From NCBI RefSeq assembly GCF_014207435.1, contig NZ_JACHGH010000005.1, forward strand, positions 248,001 through 312,000: a stretch of DNA of 64,000 nucleotides, written 5' to 3'. How positions within the stretch are numbered: position 1 is the stretch's first letter; every line of letters starts with the position of its first letter. Made by a program: the position numbers and the translations under genes. This document shows, piece after piece, positions 58,682-64,000 of the stretch. The DNA comes from Salirhabdus euzebyi. Its GTDB lineage: Bacteria > Bacillota > Bacilli > Bacillales > Alkalibacillaceae. Below the pieces are notes generated by a model. That model ran no database searches and had not been told where the DNA came from. It worked only from the letters and a program-made list of their open reading frames with translations.

Positions 58682-60202
58682 TTAAAAGAATCCTTGAGCA
58701 TTCTTACTATAACTTACTAACAAGTTTTTCGTTTGCTGGTAATGAGATAGCACCATTTGATGGTTTTCTCGACCAATTCCGGATTTTTTATATCCACCGA
58801 AGGCTGCATGAGCCGGATAAGCATGATAGCAATTTGTCCATACGCGTCCCGCTTCAATATCCCGTCCAAACCGGTATGCTGTATGGAAATTACGTGACCA
58901 TACCCCAGCACCAAGTCCATATAACGTATCATTTGCAATCGCTAATGCTTCTTCATCATCTTTAAAAGTTGTCACAGAAAGTACAGGTCCAAAAATTTCT
59001 TCTTGGAAAATTCGCATCTTATTGTTCCCCTCAAAAATCGTTGGCTTTACATAAAACCCGTTCATCAGCTCCCCAGCTAAATGGTTCTTTTCCCCACCTA
59101 TTAACACCTTTGCCCCCTCTTGCTTACCGATGTCTAAATAGGAAGTGATTTTCTCCATTTGCTCTGTAGAAGCCTGTGCCCCCATCATCGTTTCTGTATC
59201 TAGCGGATGACCTATTTTTATTGCCTCTACCCGCTTCAATGCTCTTTCCATAAACTCATCATAAATCGATTCATGTATTAACGCCCTGGATGGACACGTA
59301 CATACTTCCCCTTGGTTCAACGCGAACATCGTTAAACCTTCCAACGCTTTATCCAGGAAAGCATCATCCTCATCCATCACATCTTTGAAGAAAATATTTG
59401 GTGACTTTCCACCTAACTCTAGCGTTACCGGAATAATATTTTCCGAAGCATACTGCATAATTAGTCTTCCCGTAGTTGTTTCACCAGTAAAGGCTATCTT
59501 GGCAATTCTACTACTAGACGCTAACGGCTTCCCAGCTTCCAATCCAAATCCATTAACTACGTTCACTACCCCAGGTGGAATAAGATCTTGAATCAATTCT
59601 AGTAAAACATGAATAGACGCAGGCGTTTGTTCTGCTGGTTTCATAACTACGCAGTTACCGGCAGCCAAAGCAGGTGCTAGCTTCCAAGTGGCCATTAAGA
59701 TTGGAAAATTCCACGGAATAATCTGGCCGACTACTCCAAGTGGCTCATGAAAATGGTACGCAACCGTATCATCATCTAGCTGGCTGATACCGCCCTCTTG
59801 TGCACGAATGGCACTAGCAAAATAACGGAAATGATCAATCGCTAAAGGAATATCCGCAGCAAGAGTTTCTCGAACAGCTTTTCCGTTGTCCCACGTTTCT
59901 GCAACTGCAAGCTTTTCTATGTTTTGTTCCATGCGATCTGCAATCTTATTTAATATATTTGCTCGTTCTGTTGGAGACGTTTTCCCCCAACTTCCCTTTG
60001 CCTCATGGGCCGCATCCAACGCAAGCTCTACATCTTCAGCAGTCGAACGGGAAATATCACAAAACACTTCTCCTGTAACTGGTGATACATTTTCAAAATA
60101 CTGCCCTTTAACCGGTGGCTTCCATTCCCCTCCTATAAAATTGTCATAACGATCCCGAAACTGCACCACAGCACCTGGTCGATTTGGCACTTCATACTTC
60201 AT
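58682..60202 (-). CDS. Aldehyde dehydrogenase (acetaldehyde dehydrogenase, ExaC/AldA-like)
   Basis: 506 residues, NAD(P)-dependent. Motifs: [20 protein letters not shown], catalytic Glu in [13 protein letters not shown], catalytic Cys in [14 protein letters not shown], and [10 protein letters not shown]. The group with a DUF779 partner oxidises acetaldehyde to acetate in ethanol metabolism. A cre site (60227-60240) lies 25 bp upstream of the ATG, so glucose repression is likely. Confidence 0.92.
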   Translation of the reverse strand: MKYEVPNRPGAVVQFRDRYDNFIGGEWKPPVKGQYFENVSPVTGEVFCDISRSTAEDVELALDAAHEAKGSWGKTSPTERANILNKIADRMEQNIEKLAVAETWDNGKAVRETLAADIPLAIDHFRYFASAIRAQEGGISQLDDDTVAYHFHEPLGVVGQIIPWNFPILMATWKLAPALAAGNCVVMKPAEQTPASIHVLLELIQDLIPPGVVNVVNGFGLEAGKPLASSSRIAKIAFTGETTTGRLIMQYASENIIPVTLELGGKSPNIFFKDVMDEDDAFLDKALEGLTMFALNQGEVCTCPSRALIHESIYDEFMERALKRVEAIKIGHPLDTETMMGAQASTEQMEKITSYLDIGKQEGAKVLIGGEKNHLAGELMNGFYVKPTIFEGNNKMRIFQEEIFGPVLSVTTFKDDEEALAIANDTLYGLGAGVWSRNFHTAYRFGRDIEAGRVWTNCYHAYPAHAAFGGYKKSGIGRENHQMVLSHYQQTKNLLVSYSKNAQGFF

Positions 60203-60226
60203 TTCGATTCCCCCTAAAAATATAAT

Positions 60227-60240
60227 TGTAATCGCTTACA
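60227..60240. promoter_or_regulatory. cre (CcpA) site before the aldehyde dehydrogenase gene
   Basis: TGTAATCGCTTACA; its complement TGTAAGCGATTACA fits TGWAANCGNTNWCA fully. It lies 25 bp before the start codon. Confidence 0.8.
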
Positions 60241-60452
60241 TTATTAACCTGTAAAAACTAAGATGAAAACTATTAATACACTATATAAAGTTATTGGCCC
60301 TTTTAGTACTAGTTTTCTAATTATCTGTTTGTTTCTCCAACTAATTTATTGATAGATTAAAAAAGTTCGAAAATCGAAATAAATCCCCGTGCAGTTCATG
60401 CTATAATATAGTCATATTTTACTAGACACTTATATATTGGGGGCAACGAGAA

Positions 60453-60845
60453 ATGAAAAAACTTACACTACTCTTATCTTCACTCATCTTATTACTGGTT
60501 TTAGCCGCGTGTACCGAAACCATTGAAACTAAATCGAGTAGCCAAGATCCTTACGTTAGCATTGTAACAGAGGGTAATTTTTACGATTATCCGAATGATT
60601 ATGTTGGCCGTTCTTTTAACGACTTCTTCAGTGCTCCAAAGTGGGAATATTTCTTATCCGAAGAGGATGAGCACATTGTAGAATTCAATGGAAAAGCAGA
60701 ATACATGGGAGACACAGTGAATGTTTGTATTCAGTTTGGAGTGGATCCGGTTACGGAAGAATTTGAAGTGGTTTGGTCTGATATCGATGAGTACGAAATG
60801 TCAGATTGGGAATTTGAAGACTTAATGTATACCGTTTTTGAATAA
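60453..60845 (+). CDS. Putative lipoprotein of unknown function
   Basis: 130 residues, ATG behind GGGGGCAACGAG. Signal peptide with lipobox LAAC at about residues 17-20. The mature part is short, acidic and rich in aromatic residues (GNFYDYPNDYVGRSFNDFF, then KWEYFLSEEDEHIVEFNG). It resembles small secreted proteins seen in other Firmicutes, with no known role. Monocistronic with a terminator at 60857-60893. Confidence 0.78.
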   Translation: MKKLTLLLSSLILLLVLAACTETIETKSSSQDPYVSIVTEGNFYDYPNDYVGRSFNDFFSAPKWEYFLSEEDEHIVEFNGKAEYMGDTVNVCIQFGVDPVTEEFEVVWSDIDEYEMSDWEFEDLMYTVFE

Positions 60846-60856
60846 AATAATTTTTT

Positions 60857-60893
60857 AAACACCATAGAATACATCATTCCGTGGTGTTTTTGT
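60857..60893 (+). terminator. Terminator after the small lipoprotein gene
   Basis: AAACACCA pairs with TGGTGTTT over a 17-nt loop, followed by TTGTTTAT. Confidence 0.75.
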
Positions 60894-60997
60894 TTATATA
60901 CCTTTATAGAAGGGTAAACGAAAAAAGTCATGTCCAACGTTTAATAATTGTATTACATATCCCATACTATACTTGTATATAGTGAAAATTATCGTGT

Positions 60998-61025
60998 TCG
61001 ACAAATTTCGGGCGGTGACAGGCAC
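60998..61025. repeat. 28-bp repeat, family B, copy B5
   Basis: Minus orientation with one base change (CGGGCGGTGACAGGCAC half). It ends nine bases before the AGGAGG of the dehydrogenase gene, so it lies within the probable 5' leader. Confidence 0.82.
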
Positions 61026-61049
61026 TGCTTTTTAGGAGGTACACATTTT

Positions 61050-62429
61050 ATGTCTAATCAGACTGGGGCTATTGTCCAGTATTCGTTGGATGCTTTATTG
61101 GAGGATCCATCCTTTTTACCAGATTTACAAGGGGAAACGAGAGCGCAAGCATTTACGTCATTAGCGTCTATCCTCTCTACTCCTAACCATATTCATAAAT
61201 CCTTTTTACGTATCGCATTAGAAAATGGAAAAATTGCCCGAATTCCATCTTATCGGGTTCAACATAATAATACACTTGGACCTTATAAAGGTGGTATTCG
61301 TTTTCACGAATCCGTTAATGAAGAAGAAGTGAGTAACCTTGCTGCTCTCATGACACTAAAAAATGCCTTGCATGAAGTTCCTTTTGGTGGTGGTAAAGGT
61401 GGCGTAAGTATTAACCCCCGAGACTTTACTATCAAAGAACTACACTCCATCGCCCAAAAGTATGTTCATTATTTTAGCGATATATTAGGACCAGACAAGG
61501 ACATTCCTGCTCCAGATGTTGGGACAGGAGATCAAGAAATGGACTGGATGATGGCGGAATATAAAAGCATTCGTCCCGGCGAACCATACAGAGGAAGCTT
61601 TACTGGAAAGAGCGTCGTAAACGGTGGGTCTTTAGGTAGACGTGAGGCAACCGGTAAAGGTGTTTACTTTACTTTCCGTTACATGCTGTACAATTTCTTA
61701 AAAGACCAAAAAGACCTATTAACGAAAACGGACAACATTTTCGCCAAAACTGCCCTATCCCTCGGAGAAAAGCCTTTAAAAATCGCTGTTCAAGGCTTCG
61801 GGAATGTAGGGTCTATAGCAGCACTTGAATCATACAACTGTACATCGATACAAAATAAAGTTGTATCCGTAAGTGATCGGAACGTAACGTTATATAACTC
61901 GGAAGGTTTGGATATCCCAGCCTTAATTGATTTTACATCCAACAATAAAGGGGACCTTCCTACAACTGCAGAACAATTAGATGAACATGACATAAAAGCA
62001 AACATTTTGGATCGAGAAGAAGTTCTCTACCTTGATGTAGATGTTCTGATTCTAGCTGCATTAGAAGACCAAATTCACCAAGATAACATGGATAAAATTA
62101 AAGCACAAATTATCGTAGAAGGCGCCAACGCACCAGTCACAGGAGATGCAGATAAATACTTGAGTGACAAAGGGGTTATTATTATCCCTGATATTTTGGC
62201 CAATGCCGGTGGGGTTATCGTCTCTTACTTCGAATGGCTGCAAGGCCGTGAAACGCAATTTTACAGTGAGGAAGAAGTTTTCAAATTGCTTTTCGATAAA
62301 ATGAAAATGACGATGGATACCATTCTACCGCAGTTTTTCGGCGATCCATACCCGCTTCGTCAAAACTGTTATATCCACGCCGTTATGAAACTTTCTACCA
62401 TTTTATATAGGCAAGGAAAGTTATATTAA
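61050..62429 (+). CDS. Glu/Leu/Phe/Val-type amino acid dehydrogenase (glutamate dehydrogenase-like)
   Basis: 459 residues from the ATG at 61050, which has AGGAGGT before it; the longer frame from 60948 crosses a repeat. Motifs: GPYKGGIRFHESVNEEEVSN (substrate-binding Lys), PFGGGKGGVSINPRDFTIKE (catalytic Lys region), PAPDVGTGDQEMDWM, and Rossmann VQGFGNVGSIAALESYN. It deaminates glutamate or a branched or aromatic amino acid. Longer than RocG (424), with an insertion near residue 215. The exact substrate is uncertain. Confidence 0.9.
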   Translation: MSNQTGAIVQYSLDALLEDPSFLPDLQGETRAQAFTSLASILSTPNHIHKSFLRIALENGKIARIPSYRVQHNNTLGPYKGGIRFHESVNEEEVSNLAALMTLKNALHEVPFGGGKGGVSINPRDFTIKELHSIAQKYVHYFSDILGPDKDIPAPDVGTGDQEMDWMMAEYKSIRPGEPYRGSFTGKSVVNGGSLGRREATGKGVYFTFRYMLYNFLKDQKDLLTKTDNIFAKTALSLGEKPLKIAVQGFGNVGSIAALESYNCTSIQNKVVSVSDRNVTLYNSEGLDIPALIDFTSNNKGDLPTTAEQLDEHDIKANILDREEVLYLDVDVLILAALEDQIHQDNMDKIKAQIIVEGANAPVTGDADKYLSDKGVIIIPDILANAGGVIVSYFEWLQGRETQFYSEEEVFKLLFDKMKMTMDTILPQFFGDPYPLRQNCYIHAVMKLSTILYRQGKLY

Positions 62430-62435
62430 AACGTG

Positions 62436-62478
62436 AAGAAGTAGCATCCTTTTAACTGGTTGCTACTTCTTACTTTTT
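62436..62478 (+). terminator. Terminator after the amino acid dehydrogenase gene
   Basis: AAGAAGTAGCA pairs perfectly with TGCTACTTCTT over a 14-nt loop, then ACTTTTTG. Confidence 0.88.
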
Positions 62479-62807
62479 GCGACAATAAAATACTGCTAGC
62501 CTTAATTAATTTAGATGAACCTTCCATTCATTTCGCTGAATTCTTAATTACTTCTTTTGAACTCCTAATTATTTCTTCTCAACTCCTTATAACTTCCAAT
62601 GAACCCTTTAATTTTTTGTGTGAACCTTTCATAACTCCCTGCTAACCTTCAATAAATCTCCTGCACCAATTATGGCAACATGCATTAACCTCAAAATATC
62701 CTTTAATTCCCCATTCATTTATAGAGACAAGAATGAAAAAAAGTTATATCCTATATGGAAGCGGATTTTAAGATCGATTTCAGCATTACATGGAGAGGTT
62801 GAAAATA
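62479..62807. other. Non-coding gap before the MATE gene
   Basis: The left half is the 21-bp array at 62517-62663. The right half (62664-62790) shows no clear gene or stem. GGAGAGG just before the GTG start of the MATE gene closes the gap. Confidence 0.65.
62517..62663. repeat. Degenerate tandem repeat with exact 21-bp register (array 3)
   Basis: Words like GAACTCCT or GAACCTTT begin at 62517, 62538, 62559, 62580, 62601, 62622 and 62643, each 21 bp apart. The unit GAACTCCTAATTATTTCTTC resembles the minus-strand unit of array 1. Confidence 0.75.
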
Positions 62808-64000
62808 GTGAGTACACATAGTAATAACACCAAAAAATTAACCTTATTTGCCATAACGTGGCCGATTTTTATAGAACTTTTACTGCACATGCTCATGGGA
62901 AGTGCCGATACGCTAATGCTCAGCCAGTATTCTGATAAATCAGTTGCTGCAGTAGGTGTATCGAATCAAATTCTGCAAATTATCATTGTGATGTTCGGTT
63001 TTGTCGCAACAGGAACGGGGATTATTATCGCGCAATATATCGGAGCAAATAAACATAAGAGTGCTTCCGAAGTAACGTCGACTCCCATCACTGTCAATTT
63101 ATTGTTCGGTGTTGCCCTTAGTTTAGTGCTTGTGATTTTTGCGGATACGTTTCTTAATTGGATGGGGCTACCTAATGAACTAATGGCAGAAGCAAGAAGC
63201 TATCTTCAAATCGTAGGAGGATTCTCCTTTATTCAAGCACTTATTATGACGTGTAGTGTCGTGTTACGTAACTATGGATTCACGAAGGATGCAATGTACG
63301 TAACTCTCGGCATGAACATTATTAATGTGTTTGGTAACTTTGTTCTAATTTTTGGGGTACTTGGTTTTCCTGAATTAGGAGTAACAGGGGTAGCGATTTC
63401 AACCGTAATCAGTAGAGCTATCGGCTTGGTCGTTTTATTCTTCCTCGTATTGAAACGGATGGAAGTAAAATTGCCAATCGCGTCCTTTTTCCATTTACCT
63501 AAGGCACATATGAAAAACATTTTAGAAATTGGTGTTCCAGCTGCTGGGGAGCATTTAGCTTACGTAACCTCTCAAATGGTCATTATGTACTTTATTAATA
63601 TGATGGGGACAGAAAGTATTACAGCAAAAGTCTACACCCAAAATTTAATGATGTTTATTTTTCTATTCTCTGTAGCTGTAGGTCAAGGTACACAAATATT
63701 GGTCGGCCATCATGTAGGAGCCAAAGAGAATCAGAAAGCATTTGTTCAATGTATTCGTAGCTTACGAATCGCCATGCTCATATCGTTTTTAATGGGAATT
63801 CTTTTCACACTACTCGCCGATTCTTTATTTGGAATATTTACCGATAACCAAGACATCATCACGATTGGTGCACAACTTCTCTTCTTGACGATTATCCTTG
63901 AACCAGGAAGAGCATTTAACTTAGTTGTCATTGGATCTTTACGCGCTGCTGGAGATGTCCGATTCCCTGTTTACATGGGGATTCTATCGATGTGGGGCGT
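62808..64000 (+). CDS. MATE family efflux transporter (C-terminus cut by window edge)
   Basis: About 397 codons are present with no stop before the edge; MATE proteins are usually about 450. The GTG at 62808 follows GGAGAGG; an in-frame ATG at 62790 overlaps this site. Two bundles of hydrophobic segments; motifs FAITWPIFIELLLHMLMGSA, then VAAVGVSNQILQI in the first half and VGQGTQILVGHHVGAKE in the second. Such transporters use Na+ or H+ gradients to expel cationic drugs and metabolites. The substrate is unknown. Confidence 0.9.
   Translation, partial: MSTHSNNTKKLTLFAITWPIFIELLLHMLMGSADTLMLSQYSDKSVAAVGVSNQILQIIIVMFGFVATGTGIIIAQYIGANKHKSASEVTSTPITVNLLFGVALSLVLVIFADTFLNWMGLPNELMAEARSYLQIVGGFSFIQALIMTCSVVLRNYGFTKDAMYVTLGMNIINVFGNFVLIFGVLGFPELGVTGVAISTVISRAIGLVVLFFLVLKRMEVKLPIASFFHLPKAHMKNILEIGVPAAGEHLAYVTSQMVIMYFINMMGTESITAKVYTQNLMMFIFLFSVAVGQGTQILVGHHVGAKENQKAFVQCIRSLRIAMLISFLMGILFTLLADSLFGIFTDNQDIITIGAQLLFLTIILEPGRAFNLVVIGSLRAAGDVRFPVYMGILSMWG

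Noticed and set aside
62517-62663. Possible CRISPR array because of regular spacing
   Set aside because: Units are 21 bp in total, diverged, with no conserved repeat plus unique spacer pattern and no cas genes.

Overview
The window is low-GC, densely coded chromosomal DNA from a motile, endospore-forming member of the Bacillaceae (Firmicutes). The evidence is a Bacillus-type competence/flagellar cluster (comFA-comFC-yvyF-flgM-flgN-flgK-flgL-yviE-fliW), degS/degU with yvyE and a wall-polymer LCP ligase nearby, a Sda-like sporulation checkpoint peptide, SinR-type regulators beside a TasA/SipW matrix operon, AGGAGG-type ribosome sites, several TTG and GTG starts, and CcpA (cre) boxes. The genus cannot be fixed from the sequence alone.

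Layout. 1-8.7 kb: late competence and flagellar genes on the minus strand with a textbook sigma-D promoter before flgM, then degV and degU. 8.9-16 kb: degS, yvyE, a VanZ-like protein, the 5-oxoprolinase operon pxpB-pxpC-pxpA, an anchored coiled-coil protein of unknown role and a TagV-like LCP protein. 16-17 kb: a REP-associated tyrosine transposase (RAYT1) with GGGGTCTGACCCC-type palindromes. 17-24 kb: a carbohydrate locus with a LacI regulator, ribose-type ABC importer, Gfo/Idh/MocA oxidoreductase and a divergent sugar epimerase. 24-26 kb: Sda-like peptide, GNAT, ROK fructokinase and a GC-rich dispersed repeat. 26-35.5 kb: a ChvE-MmsA-MmsB importer and an upstream sensing operon (membrane-tethered sugar-binding protein, YesM-type kinase, YesN-type regulator, XylF lipoprotein). 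35.7-42 kb: MsmX/UgpC ATPase, LOG protein, PucR-type regulator, VOC protein and a long RecQ. 41.85-43.08 kb: a second RAYT segment bounded by perfect 28-bp inverted repeats. 43.1-53.4 kb: a probable 3-sulfolactate catabolic island (SuyAB, SlcC, ComC, tripartite TctCAB-type uptake, YeiH-type exporter, GntR and LysR regulators). 53.5-58.2 kb: biofilm amyloid locus (tasA-like, tapA-like, sipW and a TasA-like protein with an LPDTA sorting signal) flanked by two SinR paralogues with 16-bp palindromic sites. 58.3-64 kb: DUF779 plus aldehyde dehydrogenase, a lipoprotein, a Glu/Leu/Phe/Val-type dehydrogenase and a truncated MATE transporter.

Functional links. In the sulfolactate island the tripartite transporter would import sulfolactate, SlcC and ComC would interconvert the enantiomers through sulfopyruvate, SuyAB would release pyruvate and sulfite, and the YeiH-type protein would export sulfite or sulfate; a perfect cre before tctC fits carbon-source control. 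In the xylose-type locus the tethered binding protein, kinase and response regulator resemble the known XylFII-LytS-YesN sensing arrangement, with the downstream importer as the likely target.

Three structural themes recur outside genes. First, two RAYT genes each have their own short repeat family spread through the window. Second, three intergenic regions hold degenerate repeats kept in exact 21-bp register. Third, in both ribose-type importer operons a perfect hairpin separates the binding-protein gene from the ATPase gene. All calls rest on reading the sequence and on family knowledge; no database search was run.
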